A stretch of DNA of 7,005 nt from an archaeon (GTDB lineage Archaea > Nanobdellota > Nanobdellia > Pacearchaeales > GW2011-AR1): the NCBI GenBank assembly GCA_027348755.1, contig DAIEOU010000022.1, positions 1 to 7,005 on the forward strand. The letters are read 5' to 3'. Made by a program: the position numbers and the translations under genes. Shown here piece after piece: positions 1 through 6,332 of the stretch. The notes under the pieces were generated by a model. That model was given only the letters and a program-made list of their open reading frames with translations. It made no database searches and was not told the DNA's origin. Within the stretch, counting starts at the first letter, position 1; each line of letters starts with the position of its first letter.

Positions 1-2
1 AT

Positions 3-302
3 ATAGCAGAGGATGTTAAAATGTTGAATGACTCAACTATAGGCCTTAAGAAAGCAGGGGCTTTGGTTATAGGTTCGGGTATTGTAAAACATGCTATACT
101 TAATGCACTTATGCTTAGGAATGGAGCCGAGTATGCAGTGTATATGAATAATTCACAAGAGTTCGATGGATCAGACGCAGGTGCCTTACCAGAAGAAGCA
201 GTTTCTTGGGGAAAGATACTCCCTAATGCGAAAAGTGTAAAAGTATTCGGGGATGCTACTCTATTGTTCCCACTTCTTATAGCTAATAGCTTCGCAAAGT
301 AG
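3..302 (+). CDS. dys: Deoxyhypusine synthase, C-terminal part (5' end outside window)
   Basis: Deoxyhypusine synthase uses NAD and spermidine to put a 4-aminobutyl group on one lysine of translation factor aIF5A in the cytoplasm. The frame is open to the window's left edge, so the ATG at 21 is probably internal. About 99 residues remain, covering the C-terminal part of the NAD-binding catalytic domain. Visible landmarks are GSGIVKHAILNA, MLRNGAEYAVY, QEFDGSDAGA, EEAVSWGKI and VKVFGDATLLFPLL. The SWGK lysine (nt 213-215) aligns with human Lys329, which forms the enzyme imine intermediate. The residues matching human His288, Asp313, Asp316, Glu323, Trp327 and Asp342 are also present. The position of human Ser317, in the NAD site, is Ala here. 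Homospermidine synthases share this fold, but the match and the archaeal setting favour deoxyhypusine synthase. The gatB promoter begins two bases after its stop codon. Confidence 0.93.
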   Translation: MAEDVKMLNDSTIGLKKAGALVIGSGIVKHAILNALMLRNGAEYAVYMNNSQEFDGSDAGALPEEAVSWGKILPNAKSVKVFGDATLLFPLLIANSFAK

Positions 303-304
303 GG

Positions 305-312
305 TTTTTATA
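305..312 (+). promoter_or_regulatory. Box A (TATA) promoter of the gatB-transporter unit
   Basis: TTTTTATA begins 29 nt before the gatB ATG at 334 and follows GTAGGG, a plausible BRE. It lies in the 31-nt gap after deoxyhypusine synthase. The spacing equals that of the four other promoters in the window and predicts a leaderless gatB transcript. The TTTATAG reading, two bases further on, would give nearly the same start. Confidence 0.6.
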
Positions 313-333
313 GAGCCCACTTCTATTCAGGGT

Positions 334-1707
334 ATGAAATCAGGCAATCAGAAGTCAGAAGGAATGATAGGGCTTGAAATACATGTTTATCTTGTGACTG
401 AAAAGAAGCTTTTTTGCAATTGTTTAAATTCTCGTGAAAAGGGAATTAAGCCAAACACAAACATATGCCCTATATGTACTGGACAGCCAGGGGCAAAGCC
501 TCTTTCTCCTCTTAAAGAAGCTGTTGAGAAGGCAACACAGATAGGAATTGCCTTAGGATGTTCTATAAATGAATATCTTCCATGGCAGAGAAAGCATTAT
601 TCATGGCCTGACTTGCCTAAAGGATACCAAAATACCCTTTCAGGTTCTGCTGCAGAACCCCTGGGTGTTGAGGGAAAATTTGAAGGGATACGCATAAGCA
701 GTATGCATCTAGAGGAAGACCCTGCCTCTTGGGAACCAGATACTGGAAACATAGATTATAATCGCTCGGGACTTCCGCTTGTAGAAATAGTCACTGCTCC
801 AGATTTTAGGAACTCTAAGGAAGTTGTAGAATGGCTTAAGAAACTAGTGCATGCGCTTTCTTACCTTAAGGCAGTGGATCCGGACGCTGGAATAAAAGTA
901 GATGTAAATGTAAGTATACCTAAAAAAACAGAACGTGTAGAGATAAAAAACATAAATTCTTTTGAGAGTATAGAGAGAGCTATAGATTATGAGATAGAAA
1001 GGCAGATGAATGAAGGAAACAAGGAGAAGCATACAAGAAGGTTCGATGAGAAGAAAGGAAAAACAGAAAGGATGAGAAGTAAAGAAGAAGCTCAAGACTA
1101 TAGATTCATCCTTGACCCTGACCTTAAGCCTTTAGTGCTTAAGAAAGATTTTATAGAAGGTATAATAAAAAAAATGCCAGAACTTCCAACTGTAAAAATA
1201 TCAAAGTTCAAAAAAGAGTATAAGCTAGATGACAAGGCTCTTGAAATTCTTACGCAAAATGTGGATATAGCTGAGTTTTTTGAAGATGTAATAAGCAAGG
1301 GAGCACAAGTCAATCTCGCAGCTTCATGGATAAGTGTAGAGCTTCTAAGAGTTCTTAATTATCATAAGTCAAAACTTGATAGTTCAAAGATAAAGCCAGA
1401 GCATTTCGCAGCGCTTTTGAAATTGCTTGAAGATGGAAAAATAACTCCTTTGAAGGCCAAAGAAATGTTAAACTCTTTCTATCCCGAAAGTAAAATGCCT
1501 AGTGCTGGAGAAGGAAAGATAAATGATGAGAAAGAGATTGAAAAGGTAGCACTTGAATCTATAAAGGAGAATACCAAAGCTGCTGAAGACTATAAATCCG
1601 GGCAGAGTGCAGCACTTAATTTTCTTCTCGGAGATATAATGAAACGTACAAAAAAAAGAGCAGACTATTCTCTTGCAAAAAGAGTACTTGAGAGGATGTT
1701 GAGATAA
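334..1707 (+). CDS. gatB: Asp-tRNA(Asn)/Glu-tRNA(Gln) amidotransferase subunit B
   Basis: GatB is the kinase and tRNA-binding subunit of GatCAB. It activates the side chain of mischarged Asp-tRNA(Asn) or Glu-tRNA(Gln) with ATP and amidates it with ammonia from GatA. The 457 residues are close to the usual full length. In order: GLEIHV with the metal-ligand-type His17; a zinc site CNC (28, 30) plus CPIC (45, 48); PDLPKGYQ (92-99); HLEED (125-129); DYNRSGLPLVEIV (141-153); DVNVSI (190-195); EIKNINSF (203-210); and MRSKEEAQDYRF (247-258). The helical and YqeY-like tail runs from about 290 to 457, with typical SAALNFLLGDIMK near the end. The first ATG is chosen because the promoter octamer starts 29 nt upstream; an ATG at 364 is the alternative. 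The family motifs LEVHVQL and KGYQISQ read LEIHVYL and KGYQNTL here, so the protein is divergent. No gatA or gatC is in view. It shares one base with the next gene. Confidence 0.95.
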   Translation: MKSGNQKSEGMIGLEIHVYLVTEKKLFCNCLNSREKGIKPNTNICPICTGQPGAKPLSPLKEAVEKATQIGIALGCSINEYLPWQRKHYSWPDLPKGYQNTLSGSAAEPLGVEGKFEGIRISSMHLEEDPASWEPDTGNIDYNRSGLPLVEIVTAPDFRNSKEVVEWLKKLVHALSYLKAVDPDAGIKVDVNVSIPKKTERVEIKNINSFESIERAIDYEIERQMNEGNKEKHTRRFDEKKGKTERMRSKEEAQDYRFILDPDLKPLVLKKDFIEGIIKKMPELPTVKISKFKKEYKLDDKALEILTQNVDIAEFFEDVISKGAQVNLAASWISVELLRVLNYHKSKLDSSKIKPEHFAALLKLLEDGKITPLKAKEMLNSFYPESKMPSAGEGKINDEKEIEKVALESIKENTKAAEDYKSGQSAALNFLLGDIMKRTKKRADYSLAKRVLERMLR

Positions 1708-2549
1708 TGCTCCAGCTTCCTATATTTGGAGCAGTTATAGAAGCAGCAGGTACTGCAATAGAGAAGCATATACTTAAGAATAAAAAGCTGAGTTCTGGAC
1801 TTTATACAACACTTAGTTTTCTTTCAATTGTTGTTGCAATGCTTCCGCTTGTTTATTTTCTATGGAGTGCAAAATCTGGAGCTTTTACAGGGATAGACTT
1901 AGTTTTGATTATAACCATAGTAGTATTTTCTACCGCCGCAAATCTATGTACATATTATGCACTTAAGGGAGAGAAAATAATAGATTTCGAGCCAATATGG
2001 CTCATGCAACCTCTTTTTACAATACTTCTAGCTTCAGCAGTATTTGGAACAGGCAACATATACGTATTTGCACTATCATTATTAGCAAGTGTTGCACTTA
2101 TATTAGGACATATAAGGAAGAAGCATATAACTTTCAACAGATATGCTATAGCCTTACTTTTAGGAAATGTCTTTTATGCAGTAGAACTTGTGGCTTCGGG
2201 ACCTGTTCTAAATTATCTCTCTCCATTTACTCTTTATTTCATACGATGCTCTTCGGTTCTAGTAATACTTCTTGCTATATATCGGCCAAAAGTAAAGAAT
2301 GGAATAGGAGCAAAGAACGGAGCGCTTATATTCATTGTAGGTATAATGTGGGTTATATACAGAATGATACTTTACAGCGGATATCAGACGTATGGAATAA
2401 TATTCACTACAACAATGTTCATACTAGCTCCAGTATTCTTGTTAATAATGGCAAAAGCATTCTTGAGAGAGAAGATGAGTTTGAGGCAGATAATATCCAT
2501 AATAGTCATACTTGCTTCTGTTGCAGGTGCGGTATACATAGGCGGATAA
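1707..2549 (+). CDS. EamA/DMT-superfamily membrane transporter
   Basis: A 280-residue integral membrane protein with about ten hydrophobic helices, at roughly 1-17, 31-53, 64-86, 95-113, 117-136, 145-165, 171-192, 205-224, 228-249 and 261-279. Length, helix count and two-half layout fit the EamA-type drug/metabolite transporters of the cytoplasmic membrane. The half ends also fit: FEPIWLMQPLFTILLASAVFG in the first half, and APVFLLIMAKAFLREKMSLRQ then a glycine-ended last helix in the second. The family exports or exchanges amino acids, nucleotide sugars or other small metabolites; nothing visible fixes the substrate. Its ATG shares one base with the gatB stop (TAATG), and there is no promoter octamer 29 nt upstream. 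It is therefore probably made from the gatB message by translational coupling. A GAGG at 1692-1695, 11 nt before the ATG, is a possible but distant Shine-Dalgarno. Family call is firm, function open. Confidence 0.8.
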   Translation: MLQLPIFGAVIEAAGTAIEKHILKNKKLSSGLYTTLSFLSIVVAMLPLVYFLWSAKSGAFTGIDLVLIITIVVFSTAANLCTYYALKGEKIIDFEPIWLMQPLFTILLASAVFGTGNIYVFALSLLASVALILGHIRKKHITFNRYAIALLLGNVFYAVELVASGPVLNYLSPFTLYFIRCSSVLVILLAIYRPKVKNGIGAKNGALIFIVGIMWVIYRMILYSGYQTYGIIFTTTMFILAPVFLLIMAKAFLREKMSLRQIISIIVILASVAGAVYIGG

Positions 2550-2558
2550 GCAAATAGC

Positions 2559-2566
2559 TTTAAAGT
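2559..2566 (+). promoter_or_regulatory. Box A promoter of tRNA-Arg
   Basis: TTTAAAGT begins 29 nt before the first base of the mature tRNA (2588), the same distance seen for the mRNA starts here. An A-rich stretch, CAAATAGC, lies just upstream where a BRE would be. Transcription would begin at or within a base or two of tRNA position 1. Confidence 0.55.
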
Positions 2567-2587
2567 CTTCATTTTCTTCAGATTAAA

Positions 2588-2659
2588 GGCCCTATAAGTT
2601 AGTGGATAGACTATCCGGCTTCGGACCGGAAAACCGGGGTTCGATTCCTCGTAGGGCCA
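2588..2659 (+). tRNA. tRNA-Arg, anticodon UCG
   Basis: A 72-nt intronless cloverleaf. The acceptor stem GGCCCTA (2588-2594) pairs perfectly with TAGGGCC (2652-2658), followed by discriminator A (2659). The D stem AGTT/GACT encloses an 8-nt loop holding G18-G19 and A20, an arginine identity base. The anticodon stem TCCGG/CCGGA has loop CTTCGGA, so the anticodon is UCG, reading CGA. The variable loop has 4 nt. The T stem CGGGG/CCTCG has one G-U pair and the standard loop TTCGATT. CCA is not encoded: the sequence continues TTC. Pair 10-25 is A-U, where G10 is usual. Most Arg codons nearby are AGA/AGG, so this tRNA serves a minority codon set. It has its own promoter. Confidence 0.95.
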
Positions 2660-2668
2660 TTCTTCTTT
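2660..2668 (+). terminator. Possible T-rich terminator after tRNA-Arg
   Basis: TTCTTCTTT follows the tRNA directly. Archaeal RNA polymerase often stops at T-rich tracts without a hairpin, and the proS promoter starts 11 nt later, so a stop here makes sense. The tract is interrupted and weak. A similar T-rich run at 2566-2578 could end the gatB-transporter message. Confidence 0.3.
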
Positions 2669-2678
2669 GAAAGTAAGA

Positions 2679-2686
2679 TTTAATAA
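2679..2686 (+). promoter_or_regulatory. Box A promoter of the proS-gatD unit
   Basis: TTTAATAA, identical to the gatE octamer, follows GTAAGA, a BRE-like hexamer. It starts 29 nt before the ATG at 2708 but only 23 nt before the ATG at 2702. A normal archaeal start site would therefore leave the 2702 codon outside the transcript. Confidence 0.6.
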
Positions 2687-2707
2687 ACTGCCTTAATAGG
2701 TATGGCT

Positions 2708-4168
2708 ATGAAAGGAAATAAGAAGAACTCGGAAAAAGACATAAAGGGTCTCACGGCAGACAAGGACGATTTCTCAGAATGGTTTACGCAGCTAATGCTT
2801 AAGGCAGACCTTGCAGACTATACTGAAGTATCTGGATGTATTGTATTCAAGCCTAATGCATATTCATTGTGGGAGAAAGTCATTTCTGGAATGGACAAAA
2901 GATTCAAGCCCTTAGGGATAAGGAACGCTTATTTCCCTCTTTTCATACCTGAAAAATTTCTTAACAAAGAAAAAGAACATGTTGAAGGCTTCTCTCCGGA
3001 AGTAGCCTGGGTAACACGTATAGGAGATACTGAACTTGCAGAGAAACTTGCTATAAGACCTACTAGTGAGACTATAATGTATCCTTCTTTCTCAAAATGG
3101 ATAAGAAGTTGGCGTGACCTTCCATTGAAGATAAATCAATGGAACAATGTTGTAAGGGCAGAGTTCAGGCATCCAGTACCTTTCTTTAGGACTCGAGAAT
3201 TTTTATGGAATGAGCTCCATACAGTACTTGCAACAGAGAAAGAGGCATGGGCTGAAGGAAGCGCAGTTCTTAATGCATATGATGATTTCTGTAGCAATGA
3301 GATGGCTCTTTACGGCGTGTCTGGAAGAAAGACAGAAAAAGAAAAGTTTGCAGGAGGAGTTGCTTCAACAAAAATACATTATATACTTGTGAATGGGAGA
3401 GTTATAGAAGGTCCATGCTTCCATTATGATGGACAGAATTTTGCAAAGGCATATGATATAAAATTCCTTAATAAGGACGGAAAGCAAGAATATGCTCACC
3501 AAAACACTTACGCTATATCTACAAGAATGCTTGGAGCAATGTTTGCAGTGCATTCAGATTCTAAGGGACTTATAATTCCTCCAAGAATGGCAATAAACAA
3601 GGCAGTGATAGTACCTATATATTTTGATGATTCAAGGGATAAAGTGCTTAAGGAAGCCAAGAGAATTGAGTCTGAGCTTTCAGAGTTTGAAGCATTCGTT
3701 GACAGTAGAGAGCAGTATAATCCAGGATTCAAGTTTAATGAATGGGAATTAAAGGGAGTTCCGATAAGGATAGAGATTGGTCCCAAGGACTTGGAGAAAA
3801 AACAGGCAGTGGTAGTGCGCAGAGACACAGGAGAAAAAAGTAGTGTTTCCCTCAAGGATATAAAGAAGTTCGTTGATAAAGCACTTGAAGATATACAGAA
3901 TAATTTGTATGCTCGTTCAAAGAAGCTATTCGAGTCAAAGGTAAAAAAGACAGATTCAATTTCAGAGTTGAAGAAGATTATATCTGCGAAGATGGTTGGC
4001 ATATCACCTCTTTGTAAACGTGTTGAATGTGAGGATCAGGTTAAGGCAGACACCGGAGGAGCAAAAGTCATGTTCATATCTGACAAGGACAGTGTGAAGG
4101 GAAATGAGAAATGCATAGTTTGTGGGAAGAAAGCCGATTACTGGGCTTATGTAGGAAAGAGTTACTAA
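2708..4168 (+). CDS. proS: Prolyl-tRNA synthetase, archaeal/eukaryotic type
   Basis: This class II synthetase joins proline to tRNA-Pro with ATP in the cytoplasm. Numbered from the ATG at 2708 (486 residues, about the usual length): motif 1 region NAYFPLFIP (73-81); proline pocket RPTSET (117-122); motif 2 from FRHPVPFFRTREFLW to NELHT (153-172); FHYDGQNFAKAYDIKFL (238-254); motif 3 GLIIPPRMA (287-295). An anticodon-binding domain follows (about 298-400). The C-terminal domain has four zinc-ligand cysteines (436, 441, 469, 472) and ends in Tyr, as is typical of this type, which lacks the bacterial INS editing insert. Residues matching the known proline contacts (Thr119, Glu121, Arg150, Trp167, Glu169, His171, His239) are kept. 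Motif 2 reads WNELHT where WQEGHT is common. The start at 2708 is preferred over the ATG at 2702 on promoter spacing. gatD begins one base after the stop. Confidence 0.96.
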   Translation: MKGNKKNSEKDIKGLTADKDDFSEWFTQLMLKADLADYTEVSGCIVFKPNAYSLWEKVISGMDKRFKPLGIRNAYFPLFIPEKFLNKEKEHVEGFSPEVAWVTRIGDTELAEKLAIRPTSETIMYPSFSKWIRSWRDLPLKINQWNNVVRAEFRHPVPFFRTREFLWNELHTVLATEKEAWAEGSAVLNAYDDFCSNEMALYGVSGRKTEKEKFAGGVASTKIHYILVNGRVIEGPCFHYDGQNFAKAYDIKFLNKDGKQEYAHQNTYAISTRMLGAMFAVHSDSKGLIIPPRMAINKAVIVPIYFDDSRDKVLKEAKRIESELSEFEAFVDSREQYNPGFKFNEWELKGVPIRIEIGPKDLEKKQAVVVRRDTGEKSSVSLKDIKKFVDKALEDIQNNLYARSKKLFESKVKKTDSISELKKIISAKMVGISPLCKRVECEDQVKADTGGAKVMFISDKDSVKGNEKCIVCGKKADYWAYVGKSY

Positions 4169-4169
4169 A

Positions 4170-5447
4170 ATGGTAGATGTGGATTACAAACCTGGAGATG
4201 TTTTAAGATTCAGGCTTGCCCTTGAAGAAATGGAAGGCACGGTGCTTGAGAGCCCTGACAATGAGATAGTTCTTATCAAACTTTCTTCTGGATATAACAT
4301 CGGATTAAAGAAAGAAAACATACTTGGATATGAAATAATAAAAAAATATTCTACTCAACAGAAACATGTGGAGATAAAACAGAAAGAAGGTCTTCCTAAG
4401 ATCGGGCTTATAATAACTGGAGGAACAATAGCGAGCAAGGCTTCCCAGGCCACTGGAGGAGTAAAGCCAATAACTGATGTTAATGAGTTTCTCAGTTTTT
4501 ATCCTGAACTTCTTAACATGGTAAACATAAAATCTCTAGAGATACCTTTCAAGATGTTCTCTGAGAACATGTCAAGTGAGCACTGGATAAAGCTCGCGCA
4601 AACAATAAAGCCTATGCTCGATGATAAGGAAATAGAAGGAGTAATAGTTTCGCATGGTACTGATACTTTACATTATACTGCTGCAGCACTATCTTTTTTC
4701 ATAAACGGAATAAACAAGCCAGTTGTATTAACATATAGCCAAAGAAGTATAGACCGGGCAAGCAGCGATGCAAATCTAAATCTGCAGTGTGCTGCTCGAG
4801 CTGCGCTTTCCGATGCAGCTGAAGTGATGCTAGTAGGCCATGCATCTATAAACGATGACTATTGCTTTGCTTTGCGGGGAACAAAGGTAAAGAAAATGCA
4901 TTCTTCAAGAAGAGATGCATTCAAGCCTATAAACACAGGGCCTCTTGCAAAGGTATGGCCGAATAGGATAGAGTTTATGCAGAAATACAAAAAGAAAGAT
5001 GTAAATTCAATGTCAGAGATAGACACAGCATATACTGATAAAGTAGCACTGATAAAGTATTATCCTGGACAGAGTCCAGACATTCTTGATTTTTATGCCT
5101 TAAAATATAAAGGAGTTGTTATAGAAGGAACCGGGCTAGGTCATGTGCAAGGAAATGAAGGTCTGCAAAGCTGGATTCCCATAATAAAGAAACACATACG
5201 CTCAGGCCTAGTAGTATGCATAACTTCACAGACGACATTTGGAAGAGTCGATCCGTATGTTTACTCTACCGCTAGAGATATGCTTGACGCAGGATGTATA
5301 TTTTTGGAGGATATGCTTCCGGAAACTGCGCTTGTAAAGCTAGGATTTGTTTTAGGACATTATGGATGGAAGAAATATGTCAAAGAAAAGATGCTTGAGA
5401 ACCTTTCCGGAGAGTTTCAACCAGAACTTCCAATAAATCCAGTATAA
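4170..5447 (+). CDS. gatD: Glu-tRNA(Gln) amidotransferase subunit D
   Basis: GatD is the asparaginase-like subunit of the archaea-specific GatDE enzyme. It frees ammonia from glutamine or asparagine and passes it to GatE, which amidates Glu-tRNA(Gln). The 425 residues are full length. An N-terminal beta-rich GatD domain (about 6-60, from YKPGDVLRF through GYNIGLKKENILGYE) precedes an asparaginase domain (76-405). Catalytic landmarks are TGGTIAS with nucleophile-type Thr86, SHGTDT with Thr164-Asp165, and the Lys241/Lys242 region before HSSRRDAF. The GatD-typical DMLPETALVKLGFVLG (381-396) follows. The N-terminal domain separates GatD from plain L-asparaginases. It begins one base after proS with no promoter octamer 29 nt upstream and only a distant AGGA (4153-4156), so it is probably translated from the proS message. 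Its partner gatE lies about 0.9 kb downstream behind fic, in its own transcription unit. Confidence 0.96.
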   Translation: MVDVDYKPGDVLRFRLALEEMEGTVLESPDNEIVLIKLSSGYNIGLKKENILGYEIIKKYSTQQKHVEIKQKEGLPKIGLIITGGTIASKASQATGGVKPITDVNEFLSFYPELLNMVNIKSLEIPFKMFSENMSSEHWIKLAQTIKPMLDDKEIEGVIVSHGTDTLHYTAAALSFFINGINKPVVLTYSQRSIDRASSDANLNLQCAARAALSDAAEVMLVGHASINDDYCFALRGTKVKKMHSSRRDAFKPINTGPLAKVWPNRIEFMQKYKKKDVNSMSEIDTAYTDKVALIKYYPGQSPDILDFYALKYKGVVIEGTGLGHVQGNEGLQSWIPIIKKHIRSGLVVCITSQTTFGRVDPYVYSTARDMLDAGCIFLEDMLPETALVKLGFVLGHYGWKKYVKEKMLENLSGEFQPELPINPV

Positions 5448-5483
5448 TAAGATGTAACTGTTTAGTAGTCACAAGTAGGAAGG

Positions 5484-5491
5484 TTTATATA
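5484..5491 (+). promoter_or_regulatory. Box A promoter of the Fic gene
   Basis: TTTATATA, a near-consensus archaeal TATA box, follows the purine-rich BRE-like GGAAGG and begins 29 nt before the ATG at 5513. It sits in the 65-nt gap after gatD, so fic can be expressed independently of proS-gatD. A leaderless mRNA is predicted. Confidence 0.7.
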
Positions 5492-5512
5492 TTTGTTTTT
5501 CTACATTATGGC

Positions 5513-6286
5513 ATGCATATATACGCTACTAATGAGCATATACTAGATGAGATTTCAAGGAAACTTGAAATTCTAAAAAGAAATCCACGAAGTCATATAC
5601 TTAATGGTAACTGCACAAAGTCTTGTATAAACCATGAGGCTATAACTCATTCGCTAAGAATTGAAGAGCCAAAATCTTCTCCTAACTCAAGCCATAGCGG
5701 AAAGGAACAGAGTAAAATGTACAATAATATGCTCTCTGCTTTTTATTGGGGAAGGGCAAATCTAAATTTAGGGAAAGTTTCTAGTGAATTTATACAAAAA
5801 CTTGCAGCTAGAATAGATCCTAATTATCACGCTGGTGAATTTGCGGAGTTCAGAGGCATAACTGAAGCTGTAAGGCCTACGGGAGCTACGTGGACTCCAG
5901 TATATCCTGACAAAATTCCTCTTGAGATGCAGAGATTTGTAGACAAAGTTAATGAAATAAGCACTCCTTCAAATACTAAAGGTATAGTTGAGGCATCATC
6001 CTATGCGCATCTTCATCTGGACAGAATACATCCATTTGGAGACACAAACGGAAGAACCTCTAGAATGCTTCAGAACCTTATTTTAGATAGTGCAGGAATA
6101 CCTTCTGCAGTTATTTATGAGGGAGAAAGATTTGGGTATTTTCATCTTTTGAATGATGCAATAATTGGATGGAGAGAGAGGACCGGGCAGAAATCAAATA
6201 TTCCTTCTAGCGGAGAAAGAAGACTTTATGATTTTATGGGCGGTAAAATATCAGCTACACTAGACAAAGTAATAGATGCACTCTGA
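5513..6286 (+). CDS. Fic-domain protein (probable AMP transferase) with N-terminal inhibitory helix
   Basis: Fic enzymes transfer AMP, or less often another phosphate-containing group, from a nucleotide to a hydroxyl of a target protein. The 257 residues hold an N-terminal helical part (1-75), the Fic core (about 76-222) and a short helical tail. The active loop HPFGDTNGRTSR (173-184) has the catalytic His173, acidic Asp177, Asn179, Gly180, Arg181 and Arg184; the usual Gly after the acid is Thr178. A beta-hairpin-flap-like stretch (TGATWTPVYPDKIP, 123-136) follows AGEFAEFRGI. Residues 42-52 (EAITHSLRIEE) align with the class II inhibitory helix (S/T)xxxE(G/N): Ser47 and Glu51 fit, but the last position is Glu. 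The enzyme is therefore probably self-inhibited. His28, Cys34, Cys38 and His41 lie just before this helix. The start is fixed by the promoter; base composition looks like the neighbours'. The target is unknown. Confidence 0.85.
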   Translation: MHIYATNEHILDEISRKLEILKRNPRSHILNGNCTKSCINHEAITHSLRIEEPKSSPNSSHSGKEQSKMYNNMLSAFYWGRANLNLGKVSSEFIQKLAARIDPNYHAGEFAEFRGITEAVRPTGATWTPVYPDKIPLEMQRFVDKVNEISTPSNTKGIVEASSYAHLHLDRIHPFGDTNGRTSRMLQNLILDSAGIPSAVIYEGERFGYFHLLNDAIIGWRERTGQKSNIPSSGERRLYDFMGGKISATLDKVIDAL

Positions 6287-6303
6287 ATATTGGTTAGGCA
6301 ATC

Positions 6304-6311
6304 TTTAATAA
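6304..6311 (+). promoter_or_regulatory. Box A promoter of gatE
   Basis: TTTAATAA, the same octamer as at proS, follows GCAATC (BRE-like) and begins 29 nt before the ATG at 6333. It lies in the 46-nt gap after fic. The spacing supports the ATG at 6333 over the TTG at 6330. Confidence 0.6.
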
Positions 6312-6332
6312 TCTTGTAAACCCAGATGATTG

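Noticed and set aside
844..1313. Two minus-strand frames within gatB
   Set aside because: They are low-complexity translations of reversed AT-rich codons, antisense to conserved GatB motifs.
1997..2557. 186-residue frame overlapping the transporter in another + frame
   Set aside because: The product is a Ser/Cys/Ile-rich shadow with no domain signs, while the transporter frame shows clear membrane helices and EamA features.
2657..2659. Encoded CCA at the tRNA 3' end
   Set aside because: These bases are the last two acceptor-stem C residues plus discriminator A; using them as CCA would break the 7-bp acceptor stem.
3508..4002. 164-residue open frame on the minus strand inside proS
   Set aside because: It lies wholly antisense to a clearly real, full-length proS, its product is Ser/Phe/Leu-rich without recognisable motifs, and it has no promoter octamer 29 nt before its start. 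It reflects the codon use of proS.
5508..5543. Alternative start ATG at 5508 for the Fic gene
   Set aside because: It is in a different frame and meets a stop after about 11 codons; the ATG at 5513 fits both the frame and the promoter spacing.
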